The notes under the pieces are model-generated. The model was not told the DNA's origin and ran no database searches. It saw only the letters and a list, made by a program, of their open reading frames with translations. From Dillenia suffruticosa (taxonomy: Eukaryota; Streptophyta; Magnoliopsida; Dilleniales; Dilleniaceae), in NCBI GenBank assembly GCA_033439265.1, contig JAVTVX010000016.1:3294501-3358500 (forward strand): a DNA stretch of 64,000 nucleotides, written 5' to 3'. The position numbers and the translations under genes were made by a program. Below, one piece after another: positions 33,346-46,600 of this stretch (position 1 is the stretch's first letter; each line of letters begins with the position of its first letter).

Positions 33346-34500
33346 ATATATTAGTAAATGTTACTATTTTTTAATAAATTTTACTATATTTTATTATGTT
33401 TATGTAGTAAATGTTACTATATGTTATTATCTGTTAATTTTACTATATATATTGTGGTTAACTTAATAGTCAATGTTACTATCATTTTATCATTAGAGAT
33501 AAATAAATTTACTATTTTTCATATCTGTTATTATAAATTACTTGCACTTACACAAAAAATATTATTATTTCGTCTCAGTTATCACCATTACAAAAGTTAC
33601 ATTGAAATATAGTAAAACAAAAAAGAAATTGTTTTTACCATTGTGACGTGAAGAAATTTGATTAAATTGGAGTAAACCGAAAATGAAAAAGAAAAATTTG
33701 ATTAAATTGGATTTGACTTGAGAAATTATTTTTTGTGCTAAATTTAATTAAATTGAACGTGGATAGAAAATTGGTTTTTGGGGGAGAAGATTAGAGATTT
33801 TATTATAGAGTTTTCATTGAAATATTAAAATGGCATATTATTAACTTAAATGCGAATAAAAATAAATTAATATTAATGTTAATGTGAATTTATTTAAAAT
33901 TATATAATAAACAAAATTAATAATTAATGTATTGTTATACTACTAGTAGTAAATCTTACTACATTGTGCATAATATCTTATTACCACTATATTACTATAC
34001 TACTTGTAGTAAATCTTACTACATTGTGCATAATATCTTATTACCACTATATTACTATTTTGGTAATAGTAAATATTACTATATTGTAATATATAAATAC
34101 CACAACTTATTATTACTATATTACTATATTATTAGTAGTAAATATTACTATATTGTACTATATAAAAACCACTGTTACAAGTATCACCACTACTAATAAA
34201 AATTATTACTATATTACTATATTGCACTGCAAACGACTCATGCATAATCTTTTCTTATTACTATATATTATAATGTCCACTTCAATTATACCATTAAATA
34301 TTACTACTATATTTCTATTATATTAGTAGTAATAAATATTACAACAATACCATCAAGTGAAGCATAATTTATTAGTACTATATTACTATATTCTACTAGT
34401 AAATATTACTACATTTTACTATATAACTACCACTACTAGTAGTGGTAAATATTACTACTATATTACTACATTAGACTATATATATGAGTTTATGATTAGT
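33346..34500. repeat. Left subterminal array of palindromic TAGTAAATATTACTA-type words
   Basis: AGTAAAT(A/G)TTACTA variants occur more than twenty times in about 1.1 kb. A tandem unit of about 58 bp (TACTACTAGTAGTAAATC...CACTATATTAC) repeats two to three times around 33925-34160. Before it, 33150-33300 has TATGGTAAGTGTAGGATATG repeats. Such subterminal motifs in CACTA elements are usually transposase (TNPA) binding sites; here that is inferred from position. Confidence 0.78.
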
Positions 34501-34929
34501 ACATTACATAATTTGATATTTACATAAAAATTTCGTATGATTATATTACTGTAAATAATAATATTAATTATATCATTATACTTAATTTATATTTAAAAAT
34601 TTTTATAAATAAGGAATGTGGTGGACATTATTTAAATTAATAATATTAATTACACTGAATTCATATGATAATTTATATTTAAGATTTTATAATTAAGTTA
34701 TAAATTATATTTTAAATTTTATAATTAACAAATATGAAAATTAAGTTCTATAACATAGTAATATTATATTATACTAATAGAGTGATAGAATCGAGAAAAA
34801 AGGAAAAAGGAAAAAAATGGGAAAACAATAGAGTGAGGGTGAGAAAAGGAAAACGAAGAAAAAGAAAGGTGTTGTGAGATAAGAAATTGAAAAAAAAAAG
34901 TGATAGAAAGGCAAGAAAAAAAAAACAGA

Positions 34930-35550
34930 CGGTGAGAGCATGCGCAAACCAGCACAGCTGTGCCACGGGGCGCACGGATGTGGCGGGGGGTCGCGCGGCT
35001 ATGCCTCGCATGCAAGAACACGTGCATGCGCACGCCCGCGTGGCTGTGCTGCGCATGCAAGAATGCATGCGTGCGCACGCCTACGCGGTTGTGCCACGGA
35101 AGAAGGCGCGGTTGTGCCGCGCATGCAAGAACGCATGAGTACGCACGCATAGGCGGCACACAGCTGTACCACGGGAGCCTGTGCAGCTGTACCATGGGAG
35201 CCCACGCGGCTGTGCTGCGCATGCAAGAGCGTATGCGTGCACAAGCCTGTGCGGCTGTGCCGCGCATGCAAGAATGCATGCTTGCACAAGCATAAACGGT
35301 CATGTAGCGGGGCAAGCACGGCAATGCTATGCGTGCAATAATGCATGCGTGCTCATGCCTGGATGGCTGTGCTGCAGAGGCTAGTGCAGCTATGTCGCTC
35401 GTGCAATAATGCATGCGTGCGCACACCTAGACAGATGTACCACAGAGGCCAGCGCGGCTGTGCCGCACATGCAAGAATGCATGCATGTGCACGCCTGCCA
35501 GGCTATATTGCGGGCGGTGGCGCAGCTGTACTATGTAGGCATCAGCGCAT
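34930..35550. repeat. GC-rich tandem repeat island in the CACTA element
   Basis: About eight variable units of 45-95 bases share the words CGCATGCAAGAATGCATGCG and GTGCGCACGCC, plus GCGGCTGTGCCGCGC-like segments. The island is abruptly GC-rich inside AT-rich DNA. Overlapping open frames on both strands reflect the repeat and not genes. CG and CA/TG steps are frequent, consistent with partial methylation decay. Confidence 0.8.
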
Positions 35551-36318
35551 ACATGGTTTTGAAAATTGAATTATATTACATATACAATCCTATTCCTATG
35601 CAATTCAATCATAGAAAATGCTAAAAAAAAAAGAAAGTGTATATATATCGTAAATATTAAAAATGAAGTCGGAAAAGGAGTAAGCATAGGATAAAAGATT
35701 ATAATAGGAAAATGTTAATTTGTGATAAGAGGTGGTAAATTAAAGTTGGTAAGGATGTAGTAAGGAGTGTATTGGTGGTAAAATAAAGTTGATAATTTGA
35801 TGATAAGTAGTAGATGTGTGAGTGCGTGGTAAGTTGGTGGTAAGGAGTGCAATGATGGTAATTAGTGCATGTGGTAAGTGTGGTAAGGGTGGTAAGTAGT
35901 AAGTGTGTGGTAAGTTGGTGGTAAGGTAAAGTTGATAAGCAATGGCGTGATGTGCTGATGTGTGATAAATTTGGTATAGGTGGTCAGTATAGTAAGTTGA
36001 TTGTGATTGTGATAAATTTAGTGGATTGTGAGTGTGGTAAACTTACTAAGATGAGTATGGTAATTTTAGTAAGATGAATAGTTAAGATGAATAGTTAGAG
36101 TAGTGTTTGATTCATATCGCATGCTCGCACGGTGGTTTCATGGAGAAGAAAAAATGATTTGTATTGATATTGAACACCTGGTTCATCCTTTATTAAGCCT
36201 ACTTTGATTCATCCTGATCTCTCCTGGTTTGATTTATCATTTGATGGTAGGATTTTAATTGAAATTGAATTTGAGCAGAGAAAAACCTCAAATGATTACA
36301 ATTTGAAATTTCAAAGTT
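35551..36318. repeat. GGTAAG-rich AT stretch inside the CACTA element
   Basis: From about 35730 to 36070 words such as GTGGTAAGTTGGTGGTAAGG recur irregularly. The rest is AT-rich spacer downstream (in gene orientation) of the Ulp1-like gene. No gene was seen. Confidence 0.6.
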
Positions 36319-39300
36319 TCACAATTTTTTTCCTTTGTGCATTTTCCTTTCTTCTTCTAATCCTCGTTGAATTTTTCTTTTCCTTGCTTCCTCCATCTTT
36401 GCCATAATTTCAGGAGGAACAATATTACAGTGAGATATTAAAAGTTTGAGAAAATATTATTTTCTCAAAAAATTTAGATCCTGCAATAAATCAATCATAA
36501 AACCATAAAAGCAAAGAAGCAGATAAATATAATATGAGAATACCAAAATAAGAAAAGAGTTACAAACAACTTACTTCTTGACTGGGTAAGCTTATAATCA
36601 TGTCTGGTTCTCATATTTCCAAAAATCTCATAACAAATATTTCACAATCATTTCTAGATATAAAAATTAAAGAAATATTTTAAGATAATGTCTAAAATCA
36701 AAATTATAAAGTCTAAAATCACAATTTAAAAAGATGTAGCATGAGTAATTAAACTTTTCTTAATCTTAATCTTACGTGTTAGACTATTATGAAACTTGAA
36801 CAAGCATAATCTAAGAGATAATGAAAGAATTTTCATAACTCCTCTCAATATAATCATTTTACAAGACAAAAATGAACAAAAATATTGAAATTTATAGTTG
36901 AACCAATTTAAAATTTTGATATTTAAATATAATAAATAAAATTACCATGAAAGTTTGTAGGTCATAATTTTTATCGCATCTAAAGTAAGATCCTGAGTCT
37001 AGAATATACATAATTTGCTCCTCCAAATGAAAAACATAACAAATCCAATGTTGTTTGAAAATCACGGGAATAAAAACCTATAATAAAAATAGAAAAGTAG
37101 AATAGTACAAAGGGAAATCAAATCCAAATACTTTCTGTGACAAGCAACTCTCAACCATAGAAATTTTCCACTTGGTTTCATTGCTTTTGGTTTTTTGTTT
37201 TGTCCCAAAGGCAGAAACCACAAACATCTATTAAGAGAGGAAAAACAATGAAATATGTGAGAATATAGAAAATTACAAATAAGTACAAAGGAATAGAAAA
37301 AAGGAAATATATGGCAAATATAAAAAATAAAACACTGATAATTACTAAAAGACATGAATATATTGTATTACGTATATATGCATCTTAATAAGGTGTGCAG
37401 TGACTCCTTATACCCATTTGGTAGAGTAGTATCTTTCTCGAATAATGGAAGAAGAAGGCATGCGTTGATGGAATAGGAAAGAATAAGAAGGATGAAATAT
37501 ATAAATAAATATAAGAGTTCTTACCGAAAACCATAATGGAAGAACTCATCTAGACATGTTGGTGTTGAGGAAACGGATACAGCATTCCATAGTTTAAAAA
37601 AAATATATAATTTCATAATCATAATATAATTATCATAATATTAAAAATAAGTAACAATAAATTTAAAAATTCATACCAGTGTCCCAATCCAATGAGGGGG
37701 AAGTAATTCATAAGCATCACTCCAACACATGTAGCTTCCAAAAATATTACACAAAATTGTTTTATCAAATATCATATGATTTGAAATAAGTAAGATGTAT
37801 CACAATCAAAAATAGATAACATAAATGACAAACAATAGAAATGTCAAATGGGAAAGGTGCACACTTGCCTACATTATTTTTTATGGCTTTTCATTCATAG
37901 AAAATCAATAGAAGTTGTGTTTTTCTTCATTTCCTTCATTTCACTTAAGGTATTGAGAACTTCATATAATTCAGGATCTGCATCCTCATTTTCGTCCTCA
38001 TCTTCATCTTTATCTAACCTCTCATCATTTTCAAAAAACCTATCCTCCTATGACTCCAATACCACATTTCCTTTCCCCTGCTTCTTTTGCTTCTTTGCCT
38101 CCTTCCCTTCTTCTTTCTCTTTTTCTTTCTCTTCTTCATCTACATCCTTTATATCATTATCATCGTCTTTATCATCATCTAAGCATAATCAATTCAACAA
38201 ATCAGATTGCATCTGGAGCAGCTTGGAGTGAATACGAAAACTCCTCCAAGAACTTTTTAAGTTCCTCTTTAACGCCACTCTATCAAAAAAGAGATAGTAA
38301 GATTGGGACTATGATAAGTTCACATTCACACACACTCACACAGACGGGTGCTTATAAGGAAGTGTACCTTCAAATTTTGGCCCTGAATTTTGTCTTTACC
38401 AGCTTCTGGTTTAACAGTTGTTTCCTTTTTCAGAGATAACAAACCCTAGCAAGTTGATGAAATATATTGAATGAATATATAAACAGGTAATTTATTTAAA
38501 GAGAACATTGATGATTGATTTCATAATATATACACTGATCTTTAACTTACATTCACACGCTCAAATCCAAGCCTTCTACTAACCCGATCAGTACTATAAT
38601 AGTGAACGGGTAGTTTGGTTCTCTCCCTTCCCAAATCACCTACCCTTACATTTTCAAAATAAAAAAGCTATATAGAAACCAGAAACCATAGGAGGATGAG
38701 TTACATGGGAATACATATATTTGTAGAGTAATATTAATAAATATTCAATTACACTAATGGAAAGTAAACTTACCATAAGTAGAAATAAACACCCACCAAT
38801 TTCTATTTCTTCCTCTCCTCTTCCTCTCTTAGAAGACCATTGAATTGCCACACCTCATCGACCAAGCATTGTAATACAAAATTGGCCCAGTTGTATTCAC
38901 CAACATTATCAATGTCAATGCTAATGGTAACAGAAACGTGCCTCGAAATAGAAAATACATTGGTTGTAGGACACAGAAAGCACCTGAGAAGAAATAACAT
39001 AAAATATATTTTAAAGTCAGGGAACAAGACATTTTTAGTATTCATCATCGTCTCTTTTAACTGACTATGCTTTATTATTGAGAAATACTTTCTTATATTT
39101 GAGGATTCCTTTGAGGATTCATTTAGAGAACCTAAAAATCAGGCCCCCTATAAGGAATACCTAAAATTCGTCCTACCTCTTTTGAAGTGAGCTTAAAATT
39201 TTGATTTGTGCCAATGCAAAGACGTTTTTCCATTGGTTCAAATCTCATTACAAGTTCTTCACATAATTTTCTACTTTGTGTGTCACAGCTAAGTTTCAAA

Positions 39301-40002
39301 AGTTTCCCGAATCCTATATTTTGTACTATAACTTTCATCTCATCAGTCAAGATAGAAAATAATTTCTTAAGTTGTTTAGGAGAGCACTTTGTTAAAATGG
39401 GTATTATTTCTTTCCTAACCCTCCTTACCCTATCTAATTTTTGAAACTTCTCCTGATCTTCATGTTCTTTTCAATTCTCGGTTTATTGACAAAGAACACA
39501 CAAATGAAAATATAAATAATAACAATATATATAATTGAAACTAACTATAATATTAAATAATCACATAAATATAAAAGAAGAAACTAATTAACCGTGAATA
39601 AAACCAAGCCCAAGCCAGAGGTGGAATTCACTCTATTATTGGAAAAATGGTTTGTATGTGTCAAATCCATACAAATATGCAAAATGTTTTTATACTAAAA
39701 ATTTATTTAAAATGAAGCTTTAATTATATTTTTTATAAAAAAAAAGAAAAACTTAAAATAGATTAAAATAAATGACAAAAAAAAAATCGTCAGTGGAAAA
39801 AAATTTTGAAGATGGTATTAAAAAAATATCTATATTAAAACTCCTAAAATATACTAAATAAGTAAAAAACTAACATGTTATCTTCTTTTTCTGTGTCTTC
39901 TGCGTCGTCTGTGTTTCCTCTATTTTCTGGGACTGTGTTTTCTATGTTCTCCTCCCTGTTTTTCATATCCTCTTTCTTCCTACCAGCCGATCTAGTTCTC
40001 AT
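36319..40002 (-). pseudogene. Captured Ulp1/C48-type cysteine protease-like gene with DUF1985-type N-terminus
   Basis: Multi-exon on the minus strand. Exon 1 (40002 to about 39880) starts MRTRSAGRKKEDMKNREEN. The next (39478-39130) reads QKLDRVRRVRKEIIPIL, FGKLLKLSCDTQSRKLCEEL and FKLTSKEVGRILGIPY. An exon ending near 38780 reads FLCPTTNVFSIS, GEYNWANFVLQCLVDEV and EIGGCLFLLM. Acidic linker exons lie at 38435-37890. The protease part follows: MCWSDAYELLPPHWIG (37735-37679), TPTCLDEFFHYGFR (37570-37530), VFIPVIFKQHWICYVFHLEE then ILDSGSYF (37085-36990), and NDCEIFVMRFLEI (about 36645-36600). A final exon has KMEEARKRKIQRGLEEERK. The His (QHW), Asp (LDS) and Cys (NDC) of the C48 triad are all present. 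Family members cleave SUMO-type isopeptides. At least one frameshift and one TGA are present, so activity is doubtful. Confidence 0.75.
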
Positions 40003-40958
40003 TTTTTGGTTTTTTGTTTTTCCCTCTGCTCTCTCAATTTTTTGATCTTCCGAAACTTTGACTCCTCTCTCTCGTTTTGGTGGTCTTCTTCTTTCTGTGT
40101 TGTGGTTTGCAAAATGTCTTCTGCTTTCAAAAAATGTCTCAACTTTTTGTTTTATGTACTATTACATTTATATGTATATATATAATCTATAATAAGTTAC
40201 ATTACATTTATATACTAATATATATATATATATATATATATAATATAATAAGTAATATTACTACACATTGTTCAAAATTTTTGAGTGAAGTTAATTTTAT
40301 TTTTTTCGCAAGAAAAATAAAAATCTTAAGTTGCATTTGGACAACTAAAGCATTTGCAGAAGCTTGCTTCAATAAGTCACAATGCCGTATAGAACTGTGA
40401 TGTGCATCAGCAAATGTGCAGGCTACAAATGTGATATGTAGGTAGCAAATGTGCAGGATGCTGTTGTGTCCAAAAAGGTTTTGCAACAGGAAGAAATAAA
40501 ATGTGCAGCAGCCATGTGCGCTAATTTGACAATCAAACACCAATTGAACGGATAAGACGAAAGGAAAACAAAGCAAGTTATGTTATTACAAAGTTACTCT
40601 AACAACTCTACAAGTCTACAAGTCTATGACTATGACAACTATAACAACACAATTAATAAAAATTTACAAAAAAACAAACCCATTAAATCCCATTAAGTAC
40701 TCCCTCAACTACGACCATTTATTGCTTATCACCCTCACTATTTATTGCCCATATTCTTATTCTTGCCAGATTCATATTACACACAATCTCCTCTCTCTGT
40801 CCCAACACAAAAAATCTCTGATCTTCTTCTTCTTCTTCCTCCCCCCAAATCACGAAGAAGCTCAAATCTATCTGTCGGCTCTCTTCTTCTTCTTCTTCCT
40901 CTGCCGACCAAATAACACGTTACTTTCCATTCCACCCGATATATCTCAAATCGCAGAA
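40003..40958. promoter_or_regulatory. Divergent spacer between two carried genes in the CACTA element
   Basis: The minus-strand Ulp1-like gene and the plus-strand transposon-protein gene point away from each other, leaving 956 bp that should hold both promoters. It contains a TA-repeat at about 40215-40245, and a run of CTTCTT near 40825-40905 typical of a plant 5' leader just before the ATG at 40959. No precise element can be named. Confidence 0.4.
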
Positions 40959-42511
40959 ATGGCGTCTTCTCGAAAAGGGAAATGGGTTATGATTGAATGA
41001 CAAAATTACAACAGCAAATACTTTCCTTCGTTCAGAAAAAGCAAAAATTTTGAGGAGGTATTTTCTGATAGAAACGTCACTCATGGTCATTTAATTGATT
41101 GGAATTATTTGGAAAATATAGGTTTTCTGCACACAATTTTTATAAAACAGATATGTCATTCTTGGCGTGTTCATCCAACTAAAAAGTTTTATGAGCATGT
41201 GGTTAAAGTTTTTTATAATAATATAGAAAAAATTCATGGCGAGTATGATATTGTTATTGATGGAAAAAATATGGCGTGTGCTTTTGAAAGTTATTTTAGT
41301 GGATAAAAAATATACGTTGATCCGACAATGATATGCAATAAGGGTGGTATTCAGTGGGTTGACTATGAAAAATGTGTCCGGCATTTGGAAACTGACATAT
41401 TGATGGATGCTTAAATAGTTTTTCTATGATTATAGTTTAAAGAGTTTTAGTACAAATGTTTGACTTAAATTTTTATGCAAACATTTTTTACATTTTAGTA
41501 ATACATGTTATTAAGCCCCGCGCAGGAATTTTTTCATCTATTACTCGTGATGATTTCTGGTTGATGGCACGAATTATAGAAAGAAAAAATTCAGATTTAT
41601 ATTTTTTGATTCCTCATTTTATGATAAGGAGCAGATGTTCTTCAAATAATTTGACATATTGCAGTATGGTTAGGGAAATTTTAAAAAGTCAAGGAATAAA
41701 TTTAAGGAAAGAATACCATGTGCAATTAAGTATTACAAATTCCATAAATGAGAGAACGTTACATAAACTTCTTGGATTTTTGAAGATGGTATTTGGATTA
41801 ATGTTAAAAGAAGAGGGGCAAAATATAGGGAAGAAGCAGAGGCAGAAGAGGCAGAAGTAGCAGAGCCAGAGAGTGTGAACGATAGATGGACTGAACTGAT
41901 TAGATCTATTAACGGTCTGAAAATAGGGTTTACGGATGTTGTTGATGACAAATTTGGTGAAGTTCGGAGGGAAATGGAAGAATTTCGGGGAGAAATGGCA
42001 AAAGTTTGAAAGGAAATGCGTGAAATGAAACAGAGTTTTAATCAATAAAATCAACAAAATGACCAATTTCAGCAACGAAGTGAGGAACAGTTTAAAGAAA
42101 TTTTATTAGAGTTGATGAAAATGAGTGATGTTCTAAGGATAAATTTGAATTTTATTATGTCCATAAGGGATCATGTCATAACTTCTAGACCTGCACCTTC
42201 TTCCTCTTCTACACGTCATCCTCAGTCCACTTCATTTGCTTATCCGTTTGTGATGCGACCATTTGGTTCTCCCCCGAGATCTTCATTTCCTCCTAGGCAT
42301 AATCCATTTCATATTCCTACATCTGCATCTGCACTTGCTGTTGCTGCTCCATCCTCTAGTGCTCCACCACCATCCTTGCTCTATCTTCTCCTGTTGCAGC
42401 TCCTCCACCATCCCCATCCTCTTCTCCTGCTACTACAACTGGATCCTTTGCTAAAAGTCCATCCCCTTCTCGTCAATCAAAAAGATTTAGACCCAAAGTT
42501 AAATTTCCATA
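40959..42511 (+). pseudogene. Plant transposon protein-domain gene carried by the CACTA element
   Basis: ATG at 40959 opens MASSRKGKWVMIE, then one TGA, then in the same frame FSDRNVTHGHLIDWNYLENI, FYEHVVKVFYNNIEKIHGEY and, after a TAA, YVDPTMICNKGGIQWVDYE. A second exon (about 41484-41860) has SITRDDFWLMARIIER and MVREILKSQGINLRKE. The remainder (to about 42511) is coiled-coil and then Pro/Ser-rich, with a frameshift near 41820. This layout matches the uncharacterised putative plant transposon protein family found in many plant genomes near transposons. Its role is unknown. Two stops and a shift indicate decay. Confidence 0.65.
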
Positions 42512-42715
42512 ATTTTCACTTTTTTCATTTGTATTTATTTATAATTCTAGGTTTTTTAATTTGTTTCTTGCTTGAATATATAGGGATGAACATGTATCAA
42601 TGTATGAAAGTATTTCCATAATTTTCAACTTTTTTACATTTGTAAATAATTATAATTCTATGTTTTATTTAATTTGTTTTTTTTTTTGTATCACTTGAAT
42701 ATGCCTACGGGTTAC

Positions 42716-42842
42716 CATGCGGCCAAGCGCGCGTAGGCGCATGCGCGCAGATGCATGCGCGACCCTATTGCGCATGCCCCTGCGGGTTAACCGCACAGAC
42801 AATGCATGTGCAAGGCAAGGACCCTACACGCAGGACGCTGCC
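42716..42842. repeat. GC-rich segment with GCGCATGC words
   Basis: GCGCATGCGCGCAGATGCATGCGC-like alternating purine/pyrimidine sequence, abruptly GC-rich and similar in word content to the islands at 34930 and 49190. Confidence 0.6.
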
Positions 42843-43141
42843 CATGCCTCCTGGCTCTAACCTACATGTGCTGGCGGTTCATGCCTCATGCCACACCACG
42901 TTGCCATGCCCCCGGCTCTAGCCTGCTTGCGCCAACGGTTCATGCCTCATGACGCACCATGCTGCCCATGCCTCCCGGCTCTAACCTGCATGTGCCGGCG
43001 GCTCATTCCTCATGCCGCACCATGTTGCCCATGCCTCCCGACTCTAACCTACATGTGCCTGCGGTTCATGCCTCATGCCGCCCCAACTCTTGGCTCTAAC
43101 TTGCTTGTGCATGCAGTTCATGCCTCGTGCCACACTGCCCC
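42843..43141. repeat. Five tandem repeats of about 62 bp upstream of the TNPD gene
   Basis: Units start near 42843, 42905, 42967, 43030 and 43085, each with CCCGGCTCTAACCTGCATGT and GCGGTTCATGCCTCATGCC-like halves. They end in CACCATGTTGCCC-type sequence except where shortened. The array lies 470 bp before the TNPD start codon. Confidence 0.85.
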
Positions 43142-43613
43142 ACCCCACCCATAATTTAAAATAATAACATTATTAATTTAAATAACAAAATAAATATCAT
43201 TATTATTATTTTATATGATATAATGATATGAAATTATATAATTATTTTACAAATTTTATTATATACAATTTGTATTTAAATTAATTATTAATTGGTCATT
43301 TATATCCCCCTTTATTATGATTAACTAATTTTACATCAAATCAAATGATAAAGCAACACATACATATTATATCAATCGTCCCACTTCCTCCTCCTCCTCT
43401 TTCGTCTTTGGTGCCATTTCTTAGCGCCAAATAAAGAGGCGCCAAAAGTTTGACACTAATACTATTACATATTGGTTTTGTTGAATATTTAGATTTAGTC
43501 ACCACCAAGAAAATATTCTCGGTTAATTAATCTTTCTCCTTCTGCCATTCTTTATTTATTTCATTTACTTCTCTCTTCTCATATTTCATTTATTTCTCTG
43601 CTTTGTTTTTGCA

Positions 43614-46600
43614 ATGGATAAGAGATGGATGTATTGTAAATCAAGGGCTTGTGATGAATATATTAGTGGAGTTAATGCATTTCTTGAATTTGCATCTACA
43701 AAAACTCAATCTGTCGATGGCAAGCTATCATGTCCTTGTGTCAAATGTTTCAACACTTTCAGATTTCCTACACATATCATTTTCAATCACTTGCTACGTT
43801 ATGGTTTTCAGCGTGATTATGATAAGTGGATATATCATGGGGAGAATATGGAAAAATTTACATCTCATAGCTCTCATACATCTCATACATCCAACTTAGA
43901 TGATAATCTTTTTTTTTTACCATGATATGTTTGGTATGTTATATGATGCATTCACACATTTACCACCTAAACCAAACTCTCATCCATCCGAACCAACCTC
44001 TTATCCATCTAAGGTGAATGCGTCAACTTCAACTTCAACTTCACCTTCAAAAGATAAGTTTATTGAATTACTTAAGAAAACCAAAAAACCAATATATCAA
44101 AATCCAAATATACCATGCTGGCAACTATCGTGCACTTATATCATTTAAAGTATTTATGTGGGTGGACCAATAAATCTTTTTCATTACTCTTGCCTCATGA
44201 AAACATATTGCCAAATAGTTACCATGAAGTGAAAAAACTATTTTAGCTTTAGGGTTAAGATATAAGAAAATACATATTTGTTCTAATGATTGTATGTTGT
44301 ACTGGAGACAAAGCTAAAGATGATTCACGTTATGTCTGTGGTGTTTCTAGATGAAAACCAAATGGAGATGGGAAAAAAAACCTGTCTAAATATTGAGATG
44401 GTTTCTTTTGATTTCTAGATTGCAAAGACTATTTTCATGTGTTTAAACTACTTCTTTGATGAGATGGCATCAAGATAAGAGAACAAAAGATGGACTCCTA
44501 TGACACACAGTCGATGCTCCTGCATGGAAAGAGTTTGATACCCTATACCCTAATTTCTCTTCTGATCCGAGAAATATTCGATTAGGGTTAGCAGCAAATG
44601 AGTTTAATCTATTTAAAACAATGAATGTTGCATATAGCATTTGACCACTGGTCATGATACCATATAATCTCCCTCCTTGGTTGTGCATGAAGTCTACAAA
44701 GTTTATACTCACATTACTTATTCTTGGTCCTAGAAGTCCTGGCGATAAGATAGATATGTACATGCAACCACTGGTGGAAGAACTAAAAGAATTATGGAAT
44801 GAGGGAGTAGATACTTATGATTTTTTAGTTGATGAAAGATTTAAAATGTATACAGCACTCTTATGGACTATCAATAACTTTCCTGCATATACTAATTTAT
44901 CTAGATAGAGCACTAAAGGTAGATTTGCATGTCCCGTATATGGATATGATACATGTTCTCGGTGGTTAAGTCATGGCCGGAAGTATTGTTACATGGGACA
45001 TCGAAGATGGTTGGACTCAACTCATCCATTCAGATATGATAAATTTTCTTTTGATGGGACAAAGGAATGTAGAGTTGCTCCTAAACAACGGTCAGGAGAT
45101 GATGTGTTGCGAGAATTACATGAGATTGACTTAACAAGTCCGAATGATATGCATGGATGAAAAAAAAGAACATATTGTTTCATTTGCCATATTGGGAAAA
45201 TGTTTTAATTAAATATAATATTGACATGATGCATGCGAAGAAAAATTATTTTAACACAATTGTTGGTACAATTCTGGGGCAAAAAGGAAAGTCTAAGGAA
45301 AATTATAAGAATAGACTTGATCTTGAAGATATGGAAATAAGAAAAGATCTACATCTACGTACATCAAACTCTTCAAATATATTTCTACCTAAAGCATGTT
45401 ACCAAATGACTTTGCAAGAGAAAGTTGCATTTCTCAAGATTTTGAAGGATTTAAAACTTCCTGACGAGTGCTCTACTAACATCTCCAGATATGTTCATTT
45501 TAAGCAACGGAAGTTATAGGATTAAAGAGTTATTACTGTCATATTTTAATGCAAGAGTTTATTCCCATAACAATTCGGGGATCGTTGCTTGAGAATGTGA
45601 GCTCTGTTATCATTAAAATATGTAACATTTTTAAATATCTGTACTCTAGGGTCCTTGACCCATGAGAACTTAAACAATTGGAGGCATCAGTTCCATAAAT
45701 TATGTGTGAACTTGAAAAGATTTTTCCCCCTTTATTTTTTACTAGTATGATACACTTAATTGTACGCTTAACAACAGAAGCAAGGATCGGTGGACCAGTT
45801 ACATATAGATGGATGTATCTGGTTGAAAGGTTTATATTATTCTCATAATTTATTTATTTCCATAACCTATTTATTTAATAATGATGCTCATTTAATTTAG
45901 GTTAACTTATTGCAATATATATCCATGTAGATACTTGCTTCAACTGAAATCTTATGTTCGTAATAGAGTACAACCTGAAGGCTCCATTGCCGAAGGGTAT
46001 ATAGCAAATGAGTGTCTGCTTTTTGCTCAAGATATTTAGACGGAGTTGAGACAAGATTTAATCGTGTATTACGGAATGATGACAACCAGATTATATATGG
46101 AGAAGATGAGTCCACTTTTACAACTATTGGAAGACCTTTGGGATTAAAGACACATAGATCTACTTAAAGACGAAAAAAGAGGATATCTCGAATTCGTCTG
46201 GATGAGAAATCATTGGAGCAATGCCATAGATATATACTGTTTAATAGCGACTCACTTGCCTCTTTTAAACTGTAAGTCTACATTCTCATATATTTATTTA
46301 TAAATATTAAACTGTGATATAATATCATGTGTTCATGTTCATATGAAGGGAACATATACAACATGTTCAAAAAATCAATCATGGAAAAAAGTTAAATACT
46401 TTTCAAATTGACAAACTTCACAGTAAAAATTTTTGTAGGTGGTTTACTCATTGTGTAAGTATATTGATATTTAATCTTTTCAATATATATCTTGTGTTTA
46501 TCTTCTTATTAATTTTTTAATGATTTCTTCTTTCAGGTTACGAATCCAAAATACACCACATAGATTAGAGATGAACTTAAATGAATCGCTCGTGAACCAC

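Noticed and set aside
34764-35624. Several Cys/His/Ala-rich frames including one of 220 codons
   Set aside because: They are products of the GC-rich tandem repeat island; the Cys-rich pattern follows the repeat unit and changes with frame.
42112-42621. A 169-codon frame with Ser/Pro then Leu-rich sequence as a separate gene or membrane protein
   Set aside because: Its first part is the Pro/Ser-rich tail of the transposon-protein gene at 40959, and the Leu-rich part arises from a frame change in CTCCTC-type repeats.
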